Shown piece after piece: positions 53,992-63,257 of a stretch of 64,000 nt of DNA (within the stretch, counting starts at the first letter, position 1; every line of letters starts with the position of its first letter). Source of the DNA: Lewinellaceae bacterium (lineage in GTDB: Bacteria > Bacteroidota > Bacteroidia > Chitinophagales > Saprospiraceae); assembly GCA_016716135.1 (NCBI GenBank), contig JADJWX010000002.1:186001-250000 (forward strand), written 5' to 3'. The notes beneath the pieces are model-generated. The model had not been told where the DNA came from and did not search any database. It saw only the letters and a list, made by a program, of their open reading frames with translations. The position numbers and the translations under genes were made by a program.

Positions 53992-54849
53992 TTAAAGTAC
54001 TTCAACGTAAAAAATCAGTTCGGAGTTCGCCGGGATCTGGCCGCCGCCGGCAGCCTGTTCGCCGTAGCCGAGTTTGGAGGGTATAAATAAGTGTGCGCTG
54101 CCACCGTGATTCAGTTGCATCACGCCTTCGTCAAAACCCGGGATCATCTGCCCGACGCCGGCCGGGAACGGATACGGTTCGCCGCGCTGGTACGAGTTGT
54201 CAAACATTTGGCCCGTGGTGAGGCAGCCATAATAATGCACGCGCACCTGCTCGCCGGTTTTGACGGGGCTGCCGGTGCCTTTTTCTTCAATCAGCAATTT
54301 CAGGCCCGATTCTGTGGTCGTCAGTTTGTCGGCCAGTTTGCCGGCGGCGTATTCCTGCACCAGCGATTGGGTTTTGTTTTGCACGGCCTGGAATTTGGCT
54401 TCAGCCTCTGCTTTGGCTTTTTCTTTTTCATCTTTCGTGATGACATCTACCAACACCAGTTCGTGGCGCACTTCCTTGGCGTCCTTAAGGCCCGGGGGAA
54501 TAAACTGCTGGAGAAAAGAATCGATCGGTTCAAAAATGGTGGCGCTGTCGCCTTCACCCATCAGCAACATGGCGTCGTAGAGCGCCGGCACACGCTCGGG
54601 CAACTGGTCTTTGGGATAAAGCGTGTATTCCTGCGGGCCGCCAAAGCGTTTTTGCGAGCTCGACATGAGGGAATCGCCAATGTAGACATAGCTCTGAACC
54701 AGAACGGCTTCGCCCGGTTGTGGTTTCACGCCACCTTTGTCGGTGTGGTTAATAAAACGGTAACCGTGCTCGGTTTTGATACCGTCGGATTTGCAGGCTG
54801 TAAAAAACAGGGCTGTTGCACCCAGGGCAAGAATCAATAAATTACGCAT
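53992..54849 (-). CDS. FKBP-type peptidyl-prolyl isomerase lipoprotein
   Basis: A 285-residue protein with a lipoprotein signal (MRNLLILALGATALFFTAC, Cys19). The C-terminal FKBP domain is clear: SGLKLLIEEKGTGSPVKTGEQVRVHYYGCLTTGQMFDNSY, MIPGFDEGVMQLNHGGSAHLFIPSKLGYGEQAAGGGQIPANSELIFYVEVL, with the Tyr, Phe, Asp and Trp/Ile pocket mostly kept. An N-terminal FKBP-like segment (VLVQSYVYIGDSLMSSS, ALYDAMLLMGEGDSATIF) seems degenerate, and a charged helix (DEKEKAKAEAEAKFQAVQ) links them. It is a periplasmic folding helper anchored in the membrane. Confidence 0.92.
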   Translation of the reverse strand: MRNLLILALGATALFFTACKSDGIKTEHGYRFINHTDKGGVKPQPGEAVLVQSYVYIGDSLMSSSQKRFGGPQEYTLYPKDQLPERVPALYDAMLLMGEGDSATIFEPIDSFLQQFIPPGLKDAKEVRHELVLVDVITKDEKEKAKAEAEAKFQAVQNKTQSLVQEYAAGKLADKLTTTESGLKLLIEEKGTGSPVKTGEQVRVHYYGCLTTGQMFDNSYQRGEPYPFPAGVGQMIPGFDEGVMQLNHGGSAHLFIPSKLGYGEQAAGGGQIPANSELIFYVEVL

Positions 54850-54921
54850 AGCTGGTGATCTTCTAAGTTGTGGAAAATTTTAATTCGACAATGTTGAGCA
54901 GGGCGTTTCAGGGGCATTGGG

Positions 54922-55926
54922 CTATTTCAGCAAGGCTGCCTTGTACTGGGGCAGCAGGTCTTTGAATTTCTGAATGGTTGCTTTCAGACTGGCATGGGAG
55001 TGCGCGCCGGCGGCATTTTTGTGTCCGCCGCCGCTGAAATGGGTGCGGCAAATTTCCTGTACGTCCAAATCGCCCTTCGAGCGCAGGCTAAGTTTGACGA
55101 TTGTCGGTTGGTTATGAATAAAGGCAGCCAGTTTGACATCGCGGATAGACAGCAGGTAATTGACGATGCCTTCCGTATCGCCGCGCTGAATTTCAAACTC
55201 CTCATAGTCGCGGCGGCTGAGCCAGATAAATGCCGTGCGGTATTCGGGCAGGTATTCCATGCGGTTGGCCAGGCAGTGCCCGAGCAGGCGCAGGTTTTTT
55301 ACTTTTTGGGAGTTGAAAATCCGGTCTTGCACGGCAGTGTCGTCCAGCCCCCGGTCGATCAGGTCGGCCACGATGCGAAACACCTGGCTGTTGGTGGCAT
55401 GCCGAAAGGAGCCGGTATCGGTGACAATGCCGGTGTACAGGCATTTTCCAACGGTCGGGTTGATTTTTTGCTGGTCGCCCATGCCGGTGATAAAGCGGTA
55501 CACCAGTTCGCAGGTGCTGCTGGCTTCGGGTTCGGAAAACTCGAAATCGGCGATGGGGTCCGGGTACAGGTGGTGGTCGATCAGGATGCGTTTCCCGGGC
55601 AGGTTTTGGATGTATTCGCCGAGTTTGTCGATGCGGCTAATGGCATTGAAGTCCAGAAAAATGAACAGGTTTTTCTTGTCCAGCACTTGTTTACATTCCT
55701 CGGTGTGAATGTCCCAGATCAGGATATCCTCCGATTTGGCTAAAAAATCAAACTCGTAGGGGAATTCCGAAGGAAAAAAAACATGCACGGTGTGGCCGTG
55801 CTGCTCCAGGTAGTGCTGCATGGCCAGGGAGCTGCCGATTGCATCGCCATCGGGGTTGCGGTGCGAAAAGATCGCTGTATTTTGCGGGTACTGCAGCAGT
55901 TGCCGGAGTTCGGCTGGAAATTCCAT
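54922..55926 (-). CDS. DHH-family phosphoesterase, NrnA-like
   Basis: A 334-residue two-domain protein. The DHH domain has HRNPDGDAIGSSLAM, FLDFNAISRID, the DHH motif in RILIDHHLYPDPIADF, and CLYTGIVTDTGSFRHAT (metal ligands). The C-terminal DHHA1 domain ends with HFSGGGHKNAAGAHSH, the substrate-binding glycine loop. Members degrade nanoRNAs and convert pAp to AMP (NrnA), or act on cyclic dinucleotide products. The class is secure, the substrate is inferred. Confidence 0.93.
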   Translation of the reverse strand: MEFPAELRQLLQYPQNTAIFSHRNPDGDAIGSSLAMQHYLEQHGHTVHVFFPSEFPYEFDFLAKSEDILIWDIHTEECKQVLDKKNLFIFLDFNAISRIDKLGEYIQNLPGKRILIDHHLYPDPIADFEFSEPEASSTCELVYRFITGMGDQQKINPTVGKCLYTGIVTDTGSFRHATNSQVFRIVADLIDRGLDDTAVQDRIFNSQKVKNLRLLGHCLANRMEYLPEYRTAFIWLSRRDYEEFEIQRGDTEGIVNYLLSIRDVKLAAFIHNQPTIVKLSLRSKGDLDVQEICRTHFSGGGHKNAAGAHSHASLKATIQKFKDLLPQYKAALLK

Positions 55927-56018
55927 GTCGGCAGCAATTTTTGGGTCTGATATAAAAAGGGCCGCAAAAGTACAGCGATCCGCGGTGTTTTGCCGGGATG
56001 GGCAGTTTTTTTTTGAAA

Positions 56019-56534
56019 CTACGCTTCTCCGGTGCCCTCCTGCTGGTTGATCTTTTTAAACTGCTTGTCCAGGTAGAACAAATTGCGCGGCTCATATCCC
56101 ATCCGCTCGATAATGGTAATGATCTCACCAAGGTTCCGTTCGGCTTCCTGTTGTTCGAGCACGAAAGGCTGGAGGAAAAAATAGGTGGCATGCTCGCCGT
56201 TTTTCTGGCACCAGCTGGCCAGTTCGTTGATGGCCATGCTCACATTGTGTTCCAGTTCAAGCACGTGTTTGAAGGCTTCAAGTACATTTTTAAACGACTC
56301 CTGCACCTTGCCAAGGGCATCTTTCAGTTTGGCCTTGCCGCCGTTGGCATTGATATAACGGAAAATCTGCATCATATGGTCGCGCTCTTCCTGCGCGCTG
56401 TTGTAGAAGTATTCCGAAATATTGGGCAGGCTCTCCCCTTCGGCCCAGGTGGCCATTGCCAGGTAGGCATTGGCGGCGAAGGCTTCTTTCTGGATTTGTT
56501 CGTTGAGTTTGGTTTGTACTGCTTTGGATAACAT
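56019..56534 (-). CDS. Ferritin (FtnA-type)
   Basis: A 171-residue four-helix bundle. Ferroxidase ligands Glu17 (QIQKEAFAA), Glu50 and His53 (SAQEERDHMM), and a second-pair Glu in the VLELEHNVS helix are placed as in bacterial non-haem ferritin. Twenty-four copies form an iron-storing shell. No haem-ligand Met typical of bacterioferritin is evident. Single gene, with a long inverted repeat upstream. Confidence 0.95.
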   Translation of the reverse strand: MLSKAVQTKLNEQIQKEAFAANAYLAMATWAEGESLPNISEYFYNSAQEERDHMMQIFRYINANGGKAKLKDALGKVQESFKNVLEAFKHVLELEHNVSMAINELASWCQKNGEHATYFFLQPFVLEQQEAERNLGEIITIIERMGYEPRNLFYLDKQFKKINQQEGTGEA

Positions 56535-56599
56535 GGATGAATTGTTTTTTTATAAAATCTTGGGTAAATACAATGGAATCTAAATTTCTTACTTTAATC

Positions 56600-56684
56600 C
56601 TCTGTGTGTCTCTGTGCCTCCGTGAGCCTCTGTGAAACTTATTTATGCCACAGAGGCTCATGGAGGCACAGGGAAACACGGCGA
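56600..56684. repeat. Imperfect inverted repeat (CTCTGTG/CACAGAG family)
   Basis: CTCTGTGTGTCTCTGTGCCT begins the left arm (to 56634). The right arm (56649-56684) begins CACAGAGGCTCATGGAGGCA. The arms match at about 27 of 35. It is the same family as 8209-8288 and lies between divergent ferritin and ABC transporter genes. Confidence 0.7.
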
Positions 56685-56778
56685 AGAAACTTTTTCATGG
56701 TAAACAGGTTTTGTTCGGGAACATATTTTTTTCCGCACATTTGAAAATAAACCGGACGAACGAAGATAAGGCAACACC

Positions 56779-58614
56779 ATGGCTCAAGCGAAAAAGAAAA
56801 TCCCCGTTTCAGAACAATTTTCCTCCCTGCGAAATGTCCCGCGTTTTTTCCGCATGATCTGGCAGGTGTCGCCGGCACTGACCCTGTGGAACGTCGTGCT
56901 GCGCCTGGTGCAATCGGGCGTGCCGCTGGCCATGCTGTACGTCGGCAAGGAAATCATTGACCTGATTGTGGCGGCGATCGACCAGCCGGCCGGCGCAGTG
57001 CCGGTCAGTTCGCCGGCACACCCGGTTTGGATTTGGGTAGGAGCCGAATTTGGGCTTGCCATTGCCAACAGCCTGCTGGGCCGGGCCATCACGCTCACCG
57101 ACAGTTTGCTTGGCGACCTGGTGAACAACGACTCTTCGGTGCGCATCATCCGCCATGCCGCCACACTCGACCTGTACCAGTTTGAAGACGCTACGTTTTA
57201 CGACAAACTCGAACGCGCCCGCACCCAAACCGCCGGGCGCACGGCCCTCATGAGCATGGTGCTGTCGCAGGCGCAGGACATCATCACGGTCATTTTCCTG
57301 TCGGGCGGCCTCATCGCATTCAACCCCTGGCTGATGGTGATCCTGGTGATTGCCGTGATCCCCTCGTTTGTCGGAGAAACCCGCTTCAACCGCGAATCGT
57401 ACTCCCTGACCCGCTCCTGGACACCCGAGCGCCGCGAGCTCGATTACCTGCGCTTTGTGGGCGCCAGCAACGAAACGGCTAAGGAAATCAAAATTTTCGG
57501 CCTCGAGGGTTTCATCGCCGACCGTTTCAAAATCATTTCCGACAAATATTTCAAGGCCAACCAAAAACTGGCGCTCCGCCGGGCGGCCTGGGGCGGTTTT
57601 TTTTCGGCTCTGGGTACGGCATCGTACTATGCGGCCTACGTGTTTATCATCGTGCAAACCGTGCTGGGCGCCATCACCCTCGGTACGCTCACGTTTCTGG
57701 CCGGGGCGTTCAGCCGGCTGCAAGGCTTGCTGCAGGGCATGGTGAACCGTTTTTCCCGGATTACGGAAATGGCGCTTTACCTGCAAGACCTCTTCGACTT
57801 TTTGGAACTCCAGCCGCTCTCCCAGTCCCGCGCCGGCCAGCGTAAAGTTCCGCACCCGATCCGGGAGGGCTTTCGGTTCGAAAATGTCGGTTTTCAATAT
57901 CCTGAAAGTGAAACCTGGGCGCTGCGCAACCTGAGCTTTACCCTGCCGCCCGGCGAAAAACTGGCGCTCGTCGGGGAAAACGGCGCCGGGAAAACCACGG
58001 TCGTCAAACTGCTCGCCAACCTGTACGAACCCACCGAAGGGCGCATCCTGCTCGACGGGGTGGACCTGCGCGAATTCGACCCGGAGGACTTGCGGCGGGA
58101 GATCGGCATTATTTTCCAGGACTACGTGCGCTTTATGTTCACCGCCGGTGAAAACATCGCCGTCGGCAATGTTTCCGAATGGGAAGACGCGGCGCGTATT
58201 CAATCTGCTGCGCAAAAAAGCCTGGCGGATACCGTTGTGGAAACCCTGCCTAAAAAATACAAGCAAATGCTGGGCCGGCGCTTTTCGGGCGGCGTTGACC
58301 TTTCAGGCGGCCAATGGCAAAAAGTGGCGCTGGCCCGGGCCTACATGCGCGACGCACAGCTGGTCATCCTCGACGAGCCGACCGCTGCGCTCGATGCCCG
58401 CGCCGAGCACGAAGTGTTCCTGCGTTTTGCCGAGCTGATGCGCGGCAAAGCGGCCGTGCTGATCAGCCACCGGTTCAGCACGGTGCGGATGGCCGACCGC
58501 ATCCTGTTTTTGGAAAACGGGCGCCTGCTCGAATTGGGCAGCCACGAGGAACTGCTGGCCAAAGGCGGCAAGTATGCCGAATTGTTTCGCCTGCAGGCAA
58601 AAGGGTATGCCTGA
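56779..58614 (+). CDS. ABC exporter, fused permease and ATPase
   Basis: A 611-residue half-transporter. Six membrane helices in residues 25-330 (LTLWNVVLRLVQSGVPLAMLYVG, WLMVILVIAVIPSF, AAYVFIIVQTVLGAITLGTLTFLAGAF), then the nucleotide-binding domain: Walker A 399-406 (GENGAGKT), signature LSGGQ 508-512, Walker B LVILDEPTAALD with Asp532 and Glu533, and the switch His in VLISHRFSTV. It should work as a homodimer and export lipids, drugs or peptides. The long early extracytoplasmic loop (AAIDQPAGAVPVSSPAHPVW) is specific to its subfamily. The substrate is unknown. It ends 2 bp before the convergent surface-protein gene. Confidence 0.94.
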   Translation: MAQAKKKIPVSEQFSSLRNVPRFFRMIWQVSPALTLWNVVLRLVQSGVPLAMLYVGKEIIDLIVAAIDQPAGAVPVSSPAHPVWIWVGAEFGLAIANSLLGRAITLTDSLLGDLVNNDSSVRIIRHAATLDLYQFEDATFYDKLERARTQTAGRTALMSMVLSQAQDIITVIFLSGGLIAFNPWLMVILVIAVIPSFVGETRFNRESYSLTRSWTPERRELDYLRFVGASNETAKEIKIFGLEGFIADRFKIISDKYFKANQKLALRRAAWGGFFSALGTASYYAAYVFIIVQTVLGAITLGTLTFLAGAFSRLQGLLQGMVNRFSRITEMALYLQDLFDFLELQPLSQSRAGQRKVPHPIREGFRFENVGFQYPESETWALRNLSFTLPPGEKLALVGENGAGKTTVVKLLANLYEPTEGRILLDGVDLREFDPEDLRREIGIIFQDYVRFMFTAGENIAVGNVSEWEDAARIQSAAQKSLADTVVETLPKKYKQMLGRRFSGGVDLSGGQWQKVALARAYMRDAQLVILDEPTAALDARAEHEVFLRFAELMRGKAAVLISHRFSTVRMADRILFLENGRLLELGSHEELLAKGGKYAELFRLQAKGYA

Positions 58615-58616
58615 AC

Positions 58617-61600
58617 TTACCAGCTCGCATTGCCTACCTGGACATCCAGATCCGTTTTCCCGTTCGTCAGTTGCACCCAGTAGCCTTTGTCGTTCAGGCG
58701 CAGTACCTCCAGGGTATACATTTCTCCGCCGATATAATTCAGCGCTGTACCGATTGCCAGGGGTGTGGGCGCGGCCGGAGGCGCAGGACTTGCTGCGTCG
58801 TAGAGGCCAATCACCGCTTTCACGGTCCAGTTCTGGTTGGCAGGGGCGTTCACCTTCAACGTAGCCGTGCTGCGGCCGTCGGGCGAATTACAGCTGCAAA
58901 AATCGGGGATAACAATTGAACAGGCTACTTGTGTGCCGTTTACGGTGGCGGTAGCCGTCTGGGCGCAATCGGGACCGGTGGCCACCACACGGTAGTCGGC
59001 GTTCGGGTGGCAGCCGAAGTAGATCGATCCGCCATTGCCCGGCAGCGGCGCGCCAAGATTGTTGCCGCCGGCGTCCTGCAACTGATAACTCACGCCGGTT
59101 TGGGTATTGGCCACACCGATAACCGGCCCGGCATCTTTCATGCAATATTCCGGTTCGAACACGATTTGCGGAAGCGCATCGTCGGTCAAGATAGAGCCGG
59201 TGCCGTTGAGCGTTGCGCCTCCGCCCTGGAAGGTAACCGAGCGGCCATTTGCGTTCAGGTTGGACAAAATGAGTGCAAACTGTTCGTCGGGTTCAATATT
59301 ACAGTCGCCTACGACAGGCACGCTCACTGTTTTTTGCAGTTGGCCGGGCGTCAGCGTATGGGCGCTGCTGACCGGCTGGTAGTCGTTGTCGCCGGTGGTG
59401 GCGCTGCCGTTTTGCGTAGCGAAATTGAACGACACATTGGCATCGGCGGGGTAGTTCATGGTGATGTCGAATACCAGATTTGCCGTACCCGCATCGCCTT
59501 CCGCAATGCTTGGGCTGGTCAGGGTAAGCACTGCCGCGTCGTCGTTTTCGATAGTGCCCGTGCCGCTGTCGTCGAGGATGGAGCCGTTGACGGGGTTGGT
59601 CAAGGTTATGACCACCGTTTCATTCAATTCCACTTTTTGGTCGCCGTTGACCACAACCGCAACCGGGAACATCGTGCTGCCGCCGGCTGTAAAAACTGCC
59701 GTTCCCGCAGCGAGCACCTGGTAATCGCCGTCGGCAGTGGTGGCCGTGCCGCCGGTGATGGCGTAATCAACCGAGCAATCGCTGGCGTTGTTGGAGCGGC
59801 TGATGGTGAAATTCAGGTTGGTCGTACCGCCACTCCCTTCCACCACGGAGGGGTCATTGATGGAAAACTGGGTGTTCACGATCCCGACCTGATAATCTTC
59901 CACCTCGCCGTCGGGTGCCAGGCCGGTAAACGACAGGCCGCCTGCCGAACTGAGCCGGAAACGGGCAAACGTATTTCCGGGCACGGCGCCGGGAGGTACG
60001 TTAAAATTCAGCGGGTTGTTGCCCGCCGCTACAATCTGGCTGGCAAATATTTGTTCGCCGGGGTCGGCAAAACTGCCGTTTGCGTTGAAGTCCACCCAGG
60101 CGTCGAGCCGGCCTGCGCCGGAGGCATTCACGGTGATATCGGCCATGGTATTCGTCACCAGGGTAGCGGGCAGTGCCACTCCGTCCTCATCATCGCCGTC
60201 GGCATCGGAGTCGTCGCCGTTTGCCGTGGCAGTTGGTTGGCCGTTAGAGTCGCCGTCATTCAGGTTGCCGAGTTTAAGGTTGGAGCCGTTGTGCCGGGCG
60301 CCGTTGGATGCCAGCAAGGTGGGATATGTTGGATCGGGCGCGTCGCCGAAATCGATATCGTCGTTCAGGATAGTCACCGGCGCCGACATTGAGGCCATGC
60401 CTCCGGCAAACACGATGTTTCTACCAAAAAAATCGCTCTCGTCGATAAGGACATTGAACTGCTCATCCGGCTCCATTTTCGTGTCGCCGACAATAACCGG
60501 AATATCCGTATCAATTTGCCCTACCGTGGAACCAACCGGGAAAACAAGCGCCGGGTTCAAATAATCGTTATCGGCAAACAGGGCCGTGCCGTCGGTATGC
60601 TGGATGCGCAGGTTAAAGGGAATATCGACCTCGTTGCTGAAGGTCAAATAAAGCGTGTAAAGTTGGGTGCCGGTCTGTCCTTCGGTCCCGGAAAATGGTT
60701 GGTTGGCAAAACTGATCACGCACTGATCGTCGTTGCGGATATGGCCTGTTTGCGGCGAACCGGCAATCGAAATCGTCAGCGGGTTCACGCTGAGCAGCGA
60801 CAAACTGACCAGTTCTGTTTGAACCGTTTCGTCGAGTTCAACTTTGCTGTCCCGACTTACGATCACGTCGATGTCGTGAAATTCTCCGGCGGTACCCGCA
60901 AACGTCAGAAATCCGTCGTTGTCGGTATAGTCGGCGTCGGCGAGGGTAGCGGTGCCGTTGTTTGTTTGATAATTTGCCTGAAAACCGCCCTGCACGGCAA
61001 CGTCCAGGGTCGCGCGGAATTTCAGGATGGTTGTGCCGGCGCCGGTGCCTTCGGCCTTGTCGGCATCAAACGCGGTTAGGGTCAGCGTCGCCTGGTCGTC
61101 GTTTCGGATATGCCCCGTTTGCGGCGAGCCGGCAATGGAAATATCCAGCGGATCGACGCCGGCCAGCGACAGGCCCAGGATTTCGGTCTGAATTGTTTCA
61201 TCGGGTTCCACATTGGCGTCCCGGGTAACGACCACGTCGATGTCGTGAAACTCCCCGGCGGTACCCGCAAACGTCAAAAAGCCGTCGTTGTCGGTATAGT
61301 CGCTGTTCGCGAGGGTGGCGCTGCCGTCATTAGTCTGGTAATTTGCCTGAAAACCGCCCTGCACGGCATTGTTGAGCGTCGCGCGGAATTTCAGGATGGT
61401 TGATCCTGCGCCGGTGCCTTCGGCTTTGTCGGCATCAAAAGCGGTCAGGGTGAGCGTTGCCTGGTCGTCGTTGGTTATGGTCCCGGTTTGCGTATCGGGC
61501 GAACCAATCTGGTACGCCGCATTGGTTTGCAGGGTAAGTACAACAGTTTCATCGTTTTCAACCGTCGCGTCCACCACCGGATCGATGGAAACGGTGGCCA

Positions 61601-63212
61601 TGCTGCTGCCGACCGGGATGGTTACGCTGCCTGTGGACGCCGTAAACGCAGCGGCCCCGGTTTGGGTGTAATCCGAATTGAACGTCGCAGTTCCGCCTAC
61701 GGTGAAATTTACAGTCATACTGCAATCCGTGCTGCCCGACCGGGAAACGGTAAAATCCAGCGTGCCCGCCGCATCTTCATTTATCGAAGCCGGCGAAACC
61801 GCAATGCTGACTTGCGGCAGCATATTTTCGGTATCCGGAGTCGGAGGAGCCGGCACGAAGGTGTTGGAATTGCGTTGCCCGCCGCCGCCGTTGGGAATGC
61901 GTTGGAGCGATTGGCAGGCGCTGTTGCCGTTGGCGTTTTCGTTCGCTTGCGGCTGGCCGGCATTCAGCAAAACCAGTAGCCCGGCATCGTCGGCATTATC
62001 GTTGTCGTACACGATGGCATCAACCAGATTGGTGGTGGTAACCGCCGTGCCGTTCGGAAAGTCCGTGCTGTTGCCGAGGTACAGCGCCACGGCGTCTGCT
62101 CCGTTTTGCAATGTTCCGTTTGGAAACGTGACGTCCACGCCGGACACGCCGGGGTTGCCTGCCACAAAATAGCCGTTCGCATTGGTGCTGTACCCGTCCA
62201 AATCAATGGCCCGGTACGAAACATCGCCGGCGCCGTTGAAAAACACGAGGACAAACCCGTCCAGGCAGGCGTTACCCGTGCCGCCATCGAACAACTCTAC
62301 AAATTCCAGCATGTCCGTGCCGTCTGTGTCGGAATCTACTTCGTTGATCACTAAGGCGCCGGCGCCGCGTGTGCCGAAGTCGAGCGTCAGGTTGGTATCG
62401 CTGTCGCCGTCGCCGTCTTCGTCGCCCAGGGTTTCGGTTTGGTAGTCGAGGGTGATGGCGAGGCTGGCGATGCCAAAACCTGCGACATTATCGCTGTTGT
62501 CGTCGTTTTTCACGTCGTTGTCGGGGTCGGGGTTGCCGGGTGCGGAGAGGCTGAAGCCCTCGAGCGGTTGGCCGGCGCCGAAGTTGGAAGGGGCAATTTC
62601 CACGATGTAGTTGCCGGGGCAAAGACCGGTGAAGGCATACACGCCGCCGACGCCGGACATGGCCGTCGTTTGCAGGGCATCGCCTGCATCGAGTGTGCCG
62701 TCGCCGTCGTCGAGGTAGAGGTTCAGGGTCACGCCGGAGGCGGTCGGGTCGGTGCCGTTGTTGAACAGTCCGTTGCAGTTTTGATCCTTAAAAATAAGGC
62801 CGCCCAGCGTCAGGGAGGCAAAGGGCGTGCAGGTCGGGTCGTTGGCTGCGCCGGTGTCGGGGTCGTCGGTGGGCACATTGGCAAAATTGTTTCCGCTCAC
62901 CACGGCCTGGTTGCAAATCTGCGCAGGAGCGCCGTTGCCGGGCGGGCAGGCATCGTTTTTTACCTGTACATCGTAGGTGATCACGATGGTTTTTCCGGCG
63001 GGCAGGGTGAAGCCGGCGGGCGGGAAGGTTTGGGCGGAGAGTTGCGGGGCGCCGAAAAAACACCAAAGCGCAGCGAACAGCAACCCAATGCCCTTGTGCC
63101 GGAGGCTATGGAAATTATGCACGGTATTCGACTTTTTTTCTTTGATTGTTGTTTTGCTGAAAACCATTGAATTTCCGGAAATCCGCAATTTATTTCTCTT
63201 GACCGTTTTCAT
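58617..63212 (-). CDS. Large surface protein: SdrD-like, lamin-tail, Calx-beta and GEVED domains
   Basis: A 1531-residue secreted protein. The signal peptide (HKGIGLLFAALWCFFGAPQLSAQ) lies behind an unusual 38-residue basic start, and a Met at codon 16 may be the true start. Then: the tail of a DUF11-like domain (FTLPAGKTIVITYDVQV), an SdrD-B-like domain (LGGLIFKDQNCNGLFNNGTD), a lamin-tail-like domain (ALVINEVDSDTDGTDMLEFV), Calx-beta repeats (SINEDAAGTLDFTVSRSG, then two near-identical 123-residue units), a GEVED domain (DEDGVALPATLV, APDGEVEDYQVGI) and two more Calx-beta. Acidic DxDxD stretches suggest calcium binding. I see no T9SS sorting domain at the end (GKTDLDVQVGNASW). It is probably an adhesin-like or matrix protein. 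Confidence 0.85.
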   Translation of the reverse strand: MKTVKRNKLRISGNSMVFSKTTIKEKKSNTVHNFHSLRHKGIGLLFAALWCFFGAPQLSAQTFPPAGFTLPAGKTIVITYDVQVKNDACPPGNGAPAQICNQAVVSGNNFANVPTDDPDTGAANDPTCTPFASLTLGGLIFKDQNCNGLFNNGTDPTASGVTLNLYLDDGDGTLDAGDALQTTAMSGVGGVYAFTGLCPGNYIVEIAPSNFGAGQPLEGFSLSAPGNPDPDNDVKNDDNSDNVAGFGIASLAITLDYQTETLGDEDGDGDSDTNLTLDFGTRGAGALVINEVDSDTDGTDMLEFVELFDGGTGNACLDGFVLVFFNGAGDVSYRAIDLDGYSTNANGYFVAGNPGVSGVDVTFPNGTLQNGADAVALYLGNSTDFPNGTAVTTTNLVDAIVYDNDNADDAGLLVLLNAGQPQANENANGNSACQSLQRIPNGGGGQRNSNTFVPAPPTPDTENMLPQVSIAVSPASINEDAAGTLDFTVSRSGSTDCSMTVNFTVGGTATFNSDYTQTGAAAFTASTGSVTIPVGSSMATVSIDPVVDATVENDETVVLTLQTNAAYQIGSPDTQTGTITNDDQATLTLTAFDADKAEGTGAGSTILKFRATLNNAVQGGFQANYQTNDGSATLANSDYTDNDGFLTFAGTAGEFHDIDVVVTRDANVEPDETIQTEILGLSLAGVDPLDISIAGSPQTGHIRNDDQATLTLTAFDADKAEGTGAGTTILKFRATLDVAVQGGFQANYQTNNGTATLADADYTDNDGFLTFAGTAGEFHDIDVIVSRDSKVELDETVQTELVSLSLLSVNPLTISIAGSPQTGHIRNDDQCVISFANQPFSGTEGQTGTQLYTLYLTFSNEVDIPFNLRIQHTDGTALFADNDYLNPALVFPVGSTVGQIDTDIPVIVGDTKMEPDEQFNVLIDESDFFGRNIVFAGGMASMSAPVTILNDDIDFGDAPDPTYPTLLASNGARHNGSNLKLGNLNDGDSNGQPTATANGDDSDADGDDEDGVALPATLVTNTMADITVNASGAGRLDAWVDFNANGSFADPGEQIFASQIVAAGNNPLNFNVPPGAVPGNTFARFRLSSAGGLSFTGLAPDGEVEDYQVGIVNTQFSINDPSVVEGSGGTTNLNFTISRSNNASDCSVDYAITGGTATTADGDYQVLAAGTAVFTAGGSTMFPVAVVVNGDQKVELNETVVITLTNPVNGSILDDSGTGTIENDDAAVLTLTSPSIAEGDAGTANLVFDITMNYPADANVSFNFATQNGSATTGDNDYQPVSSAHTLTPGQLQKTVSVPVVGDCNIEPDEQFALILSNLNANGRSVTFQGGGATLNGTGSILTDDALPQIVFEPEYCMKDAGPVIGVANTQTGVSYQLQDAGGNNLGAPLPGNGGSIYFGCHPNADYRVVATGPDCAQTATATVNGTQVACSIVIPDFCSCNSPDGRSTATLKVNAPANQNWTVKAVIGLYDAASPAPPAAPTPLAIGTALNYIGGEMYTLEVLRLNDKGYWVQLTNGKTDLDVQVGNASW
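60712..61460. repeat. Tandem coding repeat of about 369 bp within the Calx-beta region
   Basis: Two adjacent units, each encoding about 123 residues (TLTLTAFDADKAEGTGAG, then FQANYQTN, DNDGFLTFAGTAGEFHDIDV, ISIAGSPQTGHIRNDDQ), are close to identical at the DNA level, for example the words around GGCGAGCCGGCAATGGAAAT and GGCGAACCGGCAATCGAAAT. This is a recent internal duplication. Confidence 0.8.
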
Positions 63213-63257
63213 TGAACCTTGATTTTAACTACTACACGAGTGGTTTTCATGACAAAA

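Noticed and set aside
58929..60392. 487-codon open frame antisense to the Calx-beta protein
   Set aside because: Glycine- and valine-rich shadow of Asp/Thr-rich repeats, with no signal or domain.
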